NCBI GenBank assembly: GCA_900549975.1
Contig: URQK01000059.1
Span: 1-10,098, forward strand
Length of the DNA: 10,098 nucleotides
Direction: 5' to 3'
Source: an uncultured Mollicutes bacterium
GTDB taxonomy: Bacteria > Bacillota_I > Bacilli_A > RFN20 > CAG-826
Shown: piece after piece, positions 1-6,291 of the stretch
Layout: each line of letters starts with the position of its first letter
Position numbering within the stretch: position 1 is the stretch's first letter
Program-made: the position numbers and the translations under genes
The notes under the pieces: model-generated
What the model was told of the DNA's origin: nothing
The model's input: the letters and a program-made list of their open reading frames with translations, nothing else
Databases searched by the model: none

Positions 1-90
1 TTTGCTCCAACGCTTTATATAGGTAAAGTTCTTACCACACAATTTCAGAACATGCATATGTATCTATTTATTACTATATCACATAATTGA
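1..90 (+). other. Open frame entering from the left edge, possible 3' end of a gene or a relic
   Basis: Frame 1 is open from the first base to a TGA at 88-90 (29 codons, beginning FAPTLYIGKVLTTQF). I do not recognise the family. It could be the last part of a gene that starts outside the window, a piece of the same decayed restriction locus seen at 634-861, or chance. An AT-rich palindrome (ATTGAAA, 4-nt gap, TTTCAAT) at 86-103 overlaps its stop but has no T-tract, so it is not a convincing terminator. I see no other gene in 1-234. Confidence 0.2.
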
Positions 91-176
91 AATTTATTTC
101 AATATACGCTGGCAAATTCATAGATACTGTTATTATTTTAACAAACAATTGAATATTATAAAATGTACTATAGTTC

Positions 177-221
177 AAAAAAAAGTACCATTGGTTCCAA
201 AATATAGTCTACAATTGGTAC
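177..221 (-). terminator. Second terminator-like hairpin behind the XRE gene
   Basis: Read on the minus strand, GTACCA (221-216), one bulged A and TTG (214-212) pair with CAATGGTAC (193-185) across an 18-nt loop. Eight T follow (184-177). It lies directly behind the better hairpin at 222-259, so the pair looks like tandem intrinsic terminators. The bulge and the long loop make it the weaker of the two. Confidence 0.45.
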
Positions 222-259
222 AAAAAAGGAGGATCTACCTCATTACAAGTAAATCCTCC
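222..259 (-). terminator. Intrinsic terminator overlapping the XRE stop codon
   Basis: On the minus strand GGAGGATTTAC (259-249) pairs with GTAGATCCTCC (238-228): 11 pairs with a single G-U, around a 10-nt loop, followed by six T (227-222). The stop codon TAG (237-235) lies inside the descending arm, and the ascending arm encodes the last residues. Terminator and coding end therefore overlap. Confidence 0.8.
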
Positions 260-465
260 ATTTTCATATTAAATATTAGAGCCAAATTATACAAGTTTTC
301 AACGTTAGGCATCTTCTTTGCACATTCCCAATCATATATCACACGAGGTGTATTTAATTGAAGTAATGCAGCTAATCCTTCATGTGTTAGATTAGCATTG
401 ATTCTAATAGACCTAAGTTTAATACTTGTTGCTTTTTTATCTAATACGGCTTTTTGATAATTCAT
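235..465 (-). CDS. XRE-family helix-turn-helix regulator, 76 aa
   Basis: A small DNA-binding protein of the Cro/C1 type consisting of almost nothing but the HTH domain. From about residue 14 the sequence follows the family pattern: IKLRSIR at the first helix, LTHEGLAALLQL for the turn, DWECAKKMP as the variant of the wE.Gk..P signature, then NLYNLALIFNMKMEDLL. I place the start at ATG 465 because a full AGGAGG (480-475) lies 9 nt ahead of it; an in-frame TTG at 471 is only 3 nt away and is rejected. It has its own promoter and terminators, so it is transcribed alone. It lies beside an HsdS remnant and may be a leftover controller or immunity-type regulator of a lost mobile or restriction locus. 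That role is inference; the target is unknown. Confidence 0.85.
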   Translation of the reverse strand: MNYQKAVLDKKATSIKLRSIRINANLTHEGLAALLQLNTPRVIYDWECAKKMPNVENLYNLALIFNMKMEDLLVMR

Positions 466-519
466 AAGCAAGTACCTCCTTTGAGCCCTTCCTCAACTTT
501 CTGGTACTCTAGAATTATC

Positions 520-546
520 ATTATAATTATACTACAAAGGTGTCAA
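520..546 (-). promoter_or_regulatory. Promoter of the XRE regulator
   Basis: On the minus strand a perfect TTGACA (546-541) is followed after 15 nt by TATAAT (525-520). A second TATAAT sits at 531-526, 9 nt from the -35, and is too close to use. The 15-nt spacer is short, but both boxes match consensus. The leader is about 45-50 nt, with AGGAGG at 480-475. Confidence 0.6.
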
Positions 547-633
547 ATTTTCAATTAACTCAAACTACATAACATCAGTATGTTAATTAAAGAACGATTT
601 ATTTGTCATGGGGCCATGGGGCCAAGCCATGTT

Positions 634-861
634 AAAAAAAACTTTATGAAATAGCCGATATTCGAGTTGGTGGTACTCCTCAAAAAATAACCCATATTAT
701 TGGAAGGTAATATACATCAGGTTAAGATTTCTAATATCAAAGGAAAATATGTTACGACATACGATGGAACCATAACAGAATTAGGTCTTAAAAATTCATC
801 TGCAAAATTATTTGAAAAAGAAACTATTTTATACACAACATTCGCTACATATAGATATTAG
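634..861 (+). pseudogene. Decayed fragment of a type I restriction specificity subunit (HsdS)
   Basis: No intact frame exists, but two stretches on the plus strand read as the start of an HsdS target-recognition domain. One frame (codons from 636) gives KKLYEIADIRVGGTPQK, the usual entry with its GGTP motif. About 10-20 nt later a different frame (from 706) gives GNIHQVKISNIKGKYV, then ITELGLKNSSAKLFEKETIL, ending at TAG 859-861. TAT TGG at 698-703, where HsdS proteins have a conserved Tyr-Trp, is in the third frame, so at least two small indels separate the parts. Only about 75 codons remain of a protein normally near 400 aa, with no HsdM or HsdR in view. The recognition rests on motif memory. 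It could equally be a discarded recombination cassette of a phase-variable hsdS locus. Confidence 0.72.
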
Positions 862-990
862 TAATTGAACGATTAGTAGTATAACGATTTAATATTATAT
901 TTATTACTATCTAAAGGTACTTCTACTACTATTTATGATAAAAAAGAGGCTAAAGCATATAATAATTGTAGTTTTAACCTCTATATAAAG
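862..990. other. Non-coding stretch between the HsdS remnant and the tRNA terminator
   Basis: The plus-strand frame from about 881 stays open (including LSKGTSTTIYDKKEAKAYNN), but it has no start codon or Shine-Dalgarno and I recognise no family. It may be further eroded sequence from the restriction locus. I see no intact gene here on either strand. Confidence 0.4.
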
Positions 991-1020
991 AAAAATAGTC
1001 GATATTTCGGTATCGACTAT
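991..1020 (-). terminator. Intrinsic terminator of the tRNA-Gly transcript
   Basis: On the minus strand a perfect 10-bp stem, ATAGTCGATA (1020-1011) with TATCGACTAT (1004-995), closes a 6-nt loop. It is followed by a short T run and then CTTT. It lies 17 nt past the encoded CCA end of the tRNA. There is no T-tract on the plus-strand side, so the orientation is clear. Confidence 0.8.
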
Positions 1021-1036
1021 ACTTAAACGGCTTTGA

Positions 1037-1110
1037 TGGAGCGGGTAAGCGGTGTCGAACCGCCATCTAAACATTGGGAATGTTCAGTTTTACCGTTAAA
1101 CTATACCCGC
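1037..1110 (-). tRNA. tRNA-Gly, anticodon CCC
   Basis: The minus strand folds into a full cloverleaf of 74 nt. The acceptor arms are GCGGGTA and TACCCGC (perfect). The D arm is GTTT/AAAC. The anticodon stem GAACA/TGTTT carries the loop TTCCCAA with anticodon CCC, which reads GGG codons. The variable loop is 4 nt, and the T arm is GGCGG-TTCGACA-CCGCT. The discriminator is T and the CCA end is encoded. A promoter lies just upstream and a terminator just downstream. GGG is a minor glycine codon in AT-rich genomes, so this is probably an accessory isoacceptor beside a UCC species elsewhere. Confidence 0.96.
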
Positions 1111-1120
1111 ATGTATAGTA

Positions 1121-1149
1121 AATATACAAAATTTCTTGCTAATTTACAA
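1121..1149 (-). promoter_or_regulatory. Promoter of tRNA-Gly
   Basis: On the minus strand TTGTAA (1149-1144), a 17-nt spacer and TATATT (1126-1121) give a good sigma-70/A-type promoter. The start would fall a few bases ahead of the mature tRNA 5' end at 1110. It abuts the stop codon of the S component gene, and I see no terminator between them, so read-through from that operon is also possible. Confidence 0.6.
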
Positions 1150-1150
1150 G

Positions 1151-1675
1151 TTAATTAACATATTTTTTTAAATATGTATTATCAAAAATATTTGTTAATA
1201 AAATCGCAATCACAAGAGAAGCAATAGCCTGAATTATATTATTTGTTAATGAGATAAGAGCTGTTTCCATATTTCCATAAATAAAAGCTTTTGCTAAGAA
1301 ATATCCTCCTACCATTATAACAGAACCCGCTAGCATAGAAACAATGTTAAAGATATTACGCAATAATGAATTTTTTATATATTTTCTTAATCCTTTAGCG
1401 CATAATCCGACAACTAACCCTTCTAATCCTTTAATAAATAATGTATATACCATAGTGGAAGGATGCACTAATACATCAGCAAAAAATGATCCAAATCCTC
1501 CAACTAATAAACCTGTTACTGGTCCAAAATATATTCCAAAGAAAAATATAAAAACGTCACCCAAATTTATAAAAGATGAAGATATAGTCATACTTAAAAA
1601 TGAAGTTGCAATAATAACTAAAGCAATTCCTAAAGCATTTATTACTAATTGTTTTGTTAAGTTTTTATTTTTCAT
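1151..1675 (-). CDS. ECF transporter S component, 174 aa
   Basis: Substrate-binding membrane subunit of an energy-coupling factor importer, which works with a shared EcfA/A'/T module encoded elsewhere. The protein is hydrophobic throughout, with about six membrane segments. It carries the signature seen in the ECF-type S component families of the riboflavin/HMP-like group (PF07155-like): NLGDVFIFFFGIYFGP at about 37-52, GLLVGGFGSFFADVL near 55-69, KGLEGLVVG at 82-90 and NNIIQAIASLVIAILL near 145-160. The length is usual for the family. The substrate, probably a B vitamin or precursor, cannot be read from the sequence. It starts 18 nt after the stop of the methyltransferase gene, with only a weak GAG-containing ribosome site, so translation is likely coupled to that gene. 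No riboswitch is visible ahead of it. Confidence 0.88.
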   Translation of the reverse strand: MKNKNLTKQLVINALGIALVIIATSFLSMTISSSFINLGDVFIFFFGIYFGPVTGLLVGGFGSFFADVLVHPSTMVYTLFIKGLEGLVVGLCAKGLRKYIKNSLLRNIFNIVSMLAGSVIMVGGYFLAKAFIYGNMETALISLTNNIIQAIASLVIAILLTNIFDNTYLKKYVN

Positions 1676-1693
1676 AATCTAATCTCGCGTAAA

Positions 1694-2584
1694 CTATTTT
1701 ATTCTTTTTATTTTTGCCACAAAGAATCCTTCATATAATTCCGTTGGGGCAATAGTGATGGTATTTTCTAAAGAAGGCAAATATGGTAAATCATATTGTT
1801 CTTTATCAATTGGCAAAAGTTCAAAATTATTATTCAAGCATGCTTTCAATACCTGTTCATTTTCTTCTTTTAATATGGAACAAGTCGAATAAACTAATAC
1901 ACCATTTTTATTTAACATTGATAAACCCTTTTTTAATAATGAAATCTGTCTTTTTTGACATTTATCAATGACTTTTTGATTAAATACTTGTTTACTTTCT
2001 TCATTTAATAAAACAGTGCCAGATCCGCTACAAGGAGCATCCAACATGATGGTGTCAAAGCGAAAAAATTCATCTAAATTACGTGAGTCTTTTACTAAAA
2101 CTGTTACACGGCTAGTTCCTAATTTATTTAGATTATATTTTAAGCGCTCAGCACGTATTTTATCAAACTCACAAGCAGTAATACATGCCTTATTATTGGT
2201 TAAAGCCGCTAATTGGGTGGTCTTGCTTCCAGGTGCAGCACACATATCAAGAATATGCGCATCTTCTTTTGGGTTTAAAATTAAAGGTGGTAGCATTGAT
2301 GATAAACTTTGCAAATATATTGCTCCATTTTCATATAATTTTGTCTTTGTTATATCATATGAACCATTAATAATAATAGCATTTTGTATATCACTAACAG
2401 CGGAGTAAGATATATTATTCTTATCTAAGAATTGGATTACTTCTTCAAATGTGGAGATTAAAGTATTAACACGAATTGTTGTTCTTCGGTTAACGTTATA
2501 TCCTTTTAATATATCATCAACATAATTATCACTATACTCATTTGATAATATTTTTTTTAAAAACTCCAATGAAAATGAATCCAT
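1694..2584 (-). CDS. RsmB/RsmF/NOP2-Sun-type RNA m5C methyltransferase, 296 aa
   Basis: SAM-dependent RNA cytosine-5 methyltransferase, most likely acting on rRNA. The Rossmann methyltransferase core carries all the family's marks: SAM loop ILDMCAAPGSKT (111-122), the acidic residue in CEFDK near 139, D166 in VKDSR, motif IV DAPCSGSGT (182-190, Cys185) and motif VI YSTCS (232-236), whose Cys235 aligns with the nucleophile. It ends with the usual P....EGFFVAKIKR. A short N-terminal RNA-binding part precedes the core. At 296 aa it is much shorter than RsmB or RsmF (about 430-480 aa): it lacks both the NusB-like N-terminus of RsmB and the C-terminal extension of RsmF, and resembles the compact forms common in small-genome Firmicutes. 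The start ATG at 2584 has an AAGGCGG site 9 nt ahead. It leads an operon with the S component. Confidence 0.92.
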   Translation of the reverse strand: MDSFSLEFLKKILSNEYSDNYVDDILKGYNVNRRTTIRVNTLISTFEEVIQFLDKNNISYSAVSDIQNAIIINGSYDITKTKLYENGAIYLQSLSSMLPPLILNPKEDAHILDMCAAPGSKTTQLAALTNNKACITACEFDKIRAERLKYNLNKLGTSRVTVLVKDSRNLDEFFRFDTIMLDAPCSGSGTVLLNEESKQVFNQKVIDKCQKRQISLLKKGLSMLNKNGVLVYSTCSILKEENEQVLKACLNNNFELLPIDKEQYDLPYLPSLENTITIAPTELYEGFFVAKIKRIK

Positions 2585-2607
2585 AAATAATCGCCGCCTT
2601 AATAAGA

Positions 2608-2616
2608 ATTATACCA
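2608..2616 (-). promoter_or_regulatory. Extended -10 promoter of the methyltransferase/S component operon
   Basis: On the minus strand TGG TATAAT (2616-2608) forms an extended -10. Another TATAAT lies about 10 nt further upstream on the same strand, and I see no good -35 for either. The leader would be about 18 nt and contains the AAGGCGG ribosome site. Confidence 0.5.
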
Positions 2617-2676
2617 TATTATACGTTTTTCTTTATAACAAAATTATATATTTGCTATAGCATAAACTAATAGTTG

Positions 2677-2705
2677 TTGAAGAAATCACGTTTTAGTGAT
2701 TAAAT
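2677..2705 (+). promoter_or_regulatory. Promoter with operator-like palindrome ahead of the AEC permease
   Basis: TTGAAG (2677-2682), a 17-nt spacer and TTAAAT (2700-2705) form a moderate promoter (4 of 6 matches in each box). The inverted repeat AATCAC-N6-GTGATT (2684-2701) fills the spacer and touches the -10, a classic repressor operator position. A GGAG site follows at 2714-2717. Confidence 0.45.
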
Positions 2706-2725
2706 ATAGCCTTGGAGATGATTTT

Positions 2726-3754
2726 ATGGAAGACGCTATTAAAGCTATTACAAATAATGATTTCTTATCTGCAATACTTACCACAATTGCATTAATTGTT
2801 TTAGGTTTTGTATTAAGAAAAGCAAATTTATTCAATGAACATAGCAAAAAAGCATTAACGACTATTTTAATGAAAATTGCTTTACCTTGTTTAGCATTCA
2901 CCGGTTTTATTATTGATTTTGATACTACTATTTTAGTGCAATCCGGATGGATCATATTATTCACAGTCATCGCTTATTTAGCTTGCTTATTAATAGGACA
3001 TTTAATATTCCATAAATGCCATACAACAAGAAAATCAATTTACGCTATTTTAATGACGTTTGGTCAGATTACCTTATTTGGTCTTCCATTAGTAAAAGCA
3101 ATTTATGGTAATACAGGAGTTTTAGTAGGTAATATTATGTCTATTCCTTTTAGAATATTCATATATATTTATTGTTTCATTATAATATCCGAAACAAAAT
3201 TAGAAAGAGGCGCTATTAAAGATACATTAAAAAACGTATTTTGTAACCCTATTATTATTGCTATGCTAGCATCAATGATTTTATGGATTGCGCAGCCAAT
3301 TCTTCCAAAAATTGCTATTGGTGATGTTAATTATAGTATATTTAGAATCGATAAAACTGTACCATGGTTATATAAATCATTAAGCACGATTGCTAATTTA
3401 ACTATGCCATTAAGTATGTTACTTATCGGGGTTACATTAGGTGATATTGATATTAAAAGTGCATTTACTAGTAAAACTGCTTGGATTATATCAATATTTA
3501 GGAGCATAATTTCTCCTATTATAATTGGAATAATTGTTTATTTGTTTTTATTAATACCTAATGTTAATTTAAGTATAGAAATGGTTTCTGCTATAATTAT
3601 TTGCTTTGCAGCGCCAGTAAGTGCTGTTGTAAATACATTCTGTGTTACTTATAATAAAGAAGCAATTACTTCAAGTGATACTTGTTTTTTATCAACACTT
3701 CTATTAATTGTCTTTGTTCCATTTATAATTATGCTTGTTGAGTTGATTTTCTAA
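2726..3754 (+). CDS. AEC-family (auxin efflux carrier type) permease, 342 aa
   Basis: Secondary transporter of the AEC family (PF03547), with about ten membrane helices in two inverted halves. Family marks are the N-terminal helix LIVLGFVLRK with LFNEHSKKALTTILMKIALPCLAF, the half-one motif GLPLVKAIYGNTGVLVG (119-135), NLTMPLSMLLIGVTLGD (224-240) and the last-helix block CFAAPVSAVVNTF (293-305) with SSDTC-FLSTLLLIVFVPF. Length is normal. I choose ATG 2726, 8 nt after GGAG; an upstream in-frame GTG at 2696 lies inside the promoter palindrome. Known bacterial members move organic acids such as malate, and some related carriers in the same superfamily move bile acids; the substrate here is unknown. 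It is divergent from the methyltransferase operon and convergent with the membrane cassette, with only 8 nt between stop codons. Confidence 0.92.
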   Translation: MEDAIKAITNNDFLSAILTTIALIVLGFVLRKANLFNEHSKKALTTILMKIALPCLAFTGFIIDFDTTILVQSGWIILFTVIAYLACLLIGHLIFHKCHTTRKSIYAILMTFGQITLFGLPLVKAIYGNTGVLVGNIMSIPFRIFIYIYCFIIISETKLERGAIKDTLKNVFCNPIIIAMLASMILWIAQPILPKIAIGDVNYSIFRIDKTVPWLYKSLSTIANLTMPLSMLLIGVTLGDIDIKSAFTSKTAWIISIFRSIISPIIIGIIVYLFLLIPNVNLSIEMVSAIIICFAAPVSAVVNTFCVTYNKEAITSSDTCFLSTLLLIVFVPFIIMLVELIF

Positions 3755-3762
3755 TAATAAGA

Positions 3763-4473
3763 CTAATTAATAAAATTAATACCTATTAGCAAATTAGACG
3801 AACTAGAATATGACAAATACCAAAACTCATTTTTTTCATTGGAATTTGATATATTGTTATATTCTTTTTTTGTTACATTATAAACAAGATAATAATCAAA
3901 ATTAGCGGTTAAAGTAGTATACGTAACTGGAACGGTATTAGCGGGAATAAAATCAATATTATCTTTCCAATTTTCATTAGAAGTAATACAAGCAATCATA
4001 TCGTTTTTATTGTTAAATCTTGCATATATTGTAATATTAATTGTTTGATTTCCATTAGTCTTTGCTACTTCATCAGAAATAGAAACATAGCCTTCGTCAG
4101 GGAAAGAAATATTTAATGATTTTGCAATATTATTTAAATCAGTCATATTATGGCTTGGTTTTCCAAAAGTAAAACTGAACGATCCAAAAACGACTAATAA
4201 TATAGTCATTATCGCTCCACCAATAATATTTCTTTTACACTTAAAATGCTTAATAGTTAATACAATACCAAAAATCATCGAGCCTAAAGGAATGGGAGTA
4301 ACTAATAGCATTTTCCACATGTTTTCTATCATTGAGTATGGATCTTCAGGAATTGGTGCGTTATTTGCGGAAACTCCCACTATTACTAATCCTAAAAATA
4401 TTGAACATAATGATAAAATAAATAGTATATTTCTTAATCGTATTAATTCTCTTTCATATTTATTTTCTTCCAT
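3763..4473 (-). CDS. Unrecognised membrane protein with C-terminal exterior domain, 236 aa
   Basis: I do not recognise the family. Three hydrophobic segments lie at about 15-35, 53-74 and 82-103. Positive residues at RLRN before the first and HFKCKRN between the second and third put the N-terminus inside, so the remaining 130 residues would face outside. That part is rich in Asn, Ser, Thr and Tyr, with beta-like alternation near the end (YYLVYNVTKKEY, FWYLSYSSSSNLLIGINF), and may form a small exported domain. The start ATG at 4473 has AGGAG 8 nt ahead. It follows the 276-aa gene after 15 nt and must be co-transcribed with it. No catalytic motif is visible, so no function is assigned. Confidence 0.78.
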   Translation of the reverse strand: MEENKYERELIRLRNILFILSLCSIFLGLVIVGVSANNAPIPEDPYSMIENMWKMLLVTPIPLGSMIFGIVLTIKHFKCKRNIIGGAIMTILLVVFGSFSFTFGKPSHNMTDLNNIAKSLNISFPDEGYVSISDEVAKTNGNQTINITIYARFNNKNDMIACITSNENWKDNIDFIPANTVPVTYTTLTANFDYYLVYNVTKKEYNNISNSNEKNEFWYLSYSSSSNLLIGINFIN

Positions 4474-4488
4474 AACATTACTCCTAAA

Positions 4489-5319
4489 TTATTCGTTAAC
4501 ATTTAGCGGCACAACTTTTAAGAATTCTTTTAAATCATAATTAGGAATTAAAATTTCGTAATCTTCATTATCAATTAATAATTTAATCGAATAATATTGC
4601 TTAACAAATACCATTCCATAGCTATTTTGTTTTACTTTATATTCTTTATATTTTTCATTGTTAAATGCAACTTTTTTATGCCATTCTGGAATGATAATTG
4701 ATTTGTTAATCTTATCTATGCTCTTAAAAGATTCTAGTGGTATTTCTATTACTGCACTATAATCTGCAAAATACACTTTATTACATTCAAGAAATAAATA
4801 TACTTCAGAATTTATATGAGTAAATAACCCCATAGTTTTTGCAATTTCTTTTCCATCTTTATTCTCTTTTACTTTTGTTAATAAGATATCTATAACTGTT
4901 GCATCTTCTGGTATTCTTAATTCATTTAATATATCTTTTTTTAAAAGTTCCTGTTCATTCAAAAAGTTTTTAACTGATTCACTCTTTTCACCTTTTTTGG
5001 ATTTTACTTTTTTATAGATTATATGTGTTAATCCTAAAACAAATAAGGCAATTCCAATATAAAATAGGTAGCCTCTAGTTTTTAACGCTTCCTTAAATCC
5101 ATCTTTTGCTCCAAATATGCCTAATATAAACATTAGTCCAATTCCAACGCATATTGTAGAAACTATATTTAACCATCCTGGCCCTAATTCTTTCTTCTGA
5201 ATCATCGTTCCTTTATTAGCTAGTTCATCCATTTTTTCATTTGATGTGGTTGACGCTGAACGTACTATAAACTTGCTAAAATTATTTCCTTTGTTATTTA
5301 TTCCAAATAGATTTTTCAT
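4489..5319 (-). CDS. Unrecognised two-helix membrane protein with cytosolic C-terminal domain, 276 aa
   Basis: First gene of a two-gene unit. A polar N-terminal part of about 45 residues (including EKMDELANKGTMIQKKELGPGW) precedes two membrane helices at about 49-69 and 83-102. A Lys-rich stretch (YKKVKSKKGEK) follows, marking the cytosolic side. The last 160 residues look like a soluble alpha/beta domain: a helical segment around 117-165, then repeated beta-strand patterns (EVYLFLECNKVYFADYSAVIEIPLESF split across 172-198; YSIKLLIDNEDYEILIPN, 243-260). The run of strands ending in a helix (LKEFLKVV) recalls membrane-anchored PH-like domains, but this is only a guess from pattern. GGAGG lies 7 nt ahead of ATG 5319. 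The family is not recognised. Confidence 0.8.
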   Translation of the reverse strand: MKNLFGINNKGNNFSKFIVRSASTTSNEKMDELANKGTMIQKKELGPGWLNIVSTICVGIGLMFILGIFGAKDGFKEALKTRGYLFYIGIALFVLGLTHIIYKKVKSKKGEKSESVKNFLNEQELLKKDILNELRIPEDATVIDILLTKVKENKDGKEIAKTMGLFTHINSEVYLFLECNKVYFADYSAVIEIPLESFKSIDKINKSIIIPEWHKKVAFNNEKYKEYKVKQNSYGMVFVKQYYSIKLLIDNEDYEILIPNYDLKEFLKVVPLNVNE

Positions 5320-5344
5320 AAATATGCCTCCAAATCATATAACC

Positions 5345-5350
5345 ATTATA
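5345..5350 (-). promoter_or_regulatory. Likely -10 box of the membrane protein cassette
   Basis: A perfect TATAAT on the minus strand between the upstream terminator (5376-5397) and the GGAGG of the 276-aa gene. No clear -35 is seen 16-18 nt upstream. The gap between that terminator and the gene leaves little room for another site. Confidence 0.4.
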
Positions 5351-5375
5351 AACCATTGAAACACCATATAAAATG

Positions 5376-5397
5376 AAAAATGTCCGTTACGGACATT
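5376..5397 (-). terminator. Intrinsic terminator of the SAM methyltransferase gene
   Basis: On the minus strand AATGTCCG (5397-5390) pairs perfectly with CGGACATT (5386-5379) around a 3-nt loop. A five-T run (5380-5376) and then CATTTT follow. It lies 36 nt past the stop codon at 5433 and cleanly separates this gene from the membrane cassette downstream. Confidence 0.85.
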
Positions 5398-5432
5398 AAG
5401 TTAACTTTGATTTTATATAATCACTATTTAAT

Positions 5433-6266
5433 CTAATCAAAATCAATACGTACAATTTGCATTTTCATCATTTTATCACCAACTTTAGCTAAAAAGCGAT
5501 AAAAAGAAGATAACGAAGGATCTTTTAAATTATTATATCCTAACATATAGCCTTTAGATGATACTTTAATATTTTTGCTCCAATTAGATAAATCTTTTGA
5601 AGCATTAGAAACAGAAAAATAAGCACCAACATTTTTAATTTGTGCGGTTTTTAGCCATGTTTTAAGCATTAATTTTACTGCTTTTTTATTTGCAGCATCA
5701 AACACAATCTTTCCGCCTTTAAATCTATTAGCCATTTTCGTTATTAAAGTTTGCACTTCTTCTTTTAAAAAATAATAAAACACACCAGCAGCAAAGAATA
5801 CTACGCCATTGCTATCATCAATTTCATCAAACCAACTAGTGTCATTTAAATTACATGCAATATTTTTTTCATTTTCCTGAGCGGATAATAATTGATTTCG
5901 AACGTTTATAACATCGGGAAAATCAATATTATATATTTTACATAATCCATTATCGACATATCGTCCTAGATTATCTAATCCACATTCCAAGTTTACTACT
6001 GCGGCTTTAGGATGAGATTTCAAATAATCTTTAACTTCAATTGCTAGATCATTTTGTCGCATAGCTACTTCTAAAAAGCCAAAACGATACATTATGTTTT
6101 TTGCTTTTTTCTCTAATATAGAGAAATCATAATCCACATCTTCAATAATCTTACAAGCAAATTCATCATAATATAATTTAGGAAATATTTCTGAACATTT
6201 CTTTTTTCCGTATAAAGGAATTAATAGTGTTTCTTGAACAGTATCTTTTTCAATTTTGTATTTCAT
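5433..6266 (-). CDS. COG3315-type SAM-dependent methyltransferase (leucine carboxyl methyltransferase-like), 277 aa
   Basis: Class I methyltransferase of the LCMT/PPM-like group, often labelled as an O-methyltransferase of polyketide biosynthesis although most bacterial members have no known substrate. The opening VQETLLIPLYGKKK (10-23) and YYDEFACKIIEDVDYDF (32-48) are typical. The SAM-site block VVNLECGLDNLGRYVDN (90-106) is followed by YNIDFPDVINVRNQLL (112-127), whose Asp115 should bind the SAM ribose. FFAAGVFYYFLKEEV (157-171) and GGKIVFDAANK complete the fold. In the usual NLGCGLDTR motif the first Gly is Glu93 here and the Arg is missing, which could weaken or alter cofactor binding. 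GGAG lies 9 nt ahead of ATG 6266. Its own extended -10 and terminator make it a single-gene unit. Confidence 0.88.
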   Translation of the reverse strand: MKYKIEKDTVQETLLIPLYGKKKCSEIFPKLYYDEFACKIIEDVDYDFSILEKKAKNIMYRFGFLEVAMRQNDLAIEVKDYLKSHPKAAVVNLECGLDNLGRYVDNGLCKIYNIDFPDVINVRNQLLSAQENEKNIACNLNDTSWFDEIDDSNGVVFFAAGVFYYFLKEEVQTLITKMANRFKGGKIVFDAANKKAVKLMLKTWLKTAQIKNVGAYFSVSNASKDLSNWSKNIKVSSKGYMLGYNNLKDPSLSSFYRFLAKVGDKMMKMQIVRIDFD

Positions 6267-6291
6267 AGATTTTTACTCCATTCCGCTAAGT

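Noticed and set aside
86..103. AT-rich palindrome ATTGAAA-N4-TTTCAAT as operator or terminator
   Set aside because: No T-tract and no adjacent supported gene; expected by chance in DNA this AT-rich.
149..361. Plus-strand open frame of 70 codons
   Set aside because: Runs antisense through the XRE regulator and its terminators, with no family likeness.
1344..1682. Plus-strand open frame of 112 codons
   Set aside because: It is antisense to the ECF S component gene, which has strong family motifs, and is Pro/Asn-rich from reverse reading of membrane codons.
1676..1693. Riboswitch ahead of the ECF S component
   Set aside because: Only 18 nt separate it from the upstream coding sequence, leaving no room for an aptamer.
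2016..2408. Plus-strand open frame of 130 codons and smaller ones nearby
   Set aside because: Antisense to the RNA methyltransferase, whose SAM and Cys motifs are unmistakable; no ribosome site supports them.
2696..2698. GTG as the start of the AEC permease
   Set aside because: It lies inside the promoter palindrome and has no ribosome site; ATG 2726 has GGAG 8 nt ahead and a normal N-terminus.
3755..3778. AT-only hairpin (ATTAAT-AAA-ATTAAT) between convergent genes as a bidirectional terminator
   Set aside because: Only A-T pairs and no clear T-tract on either strand.
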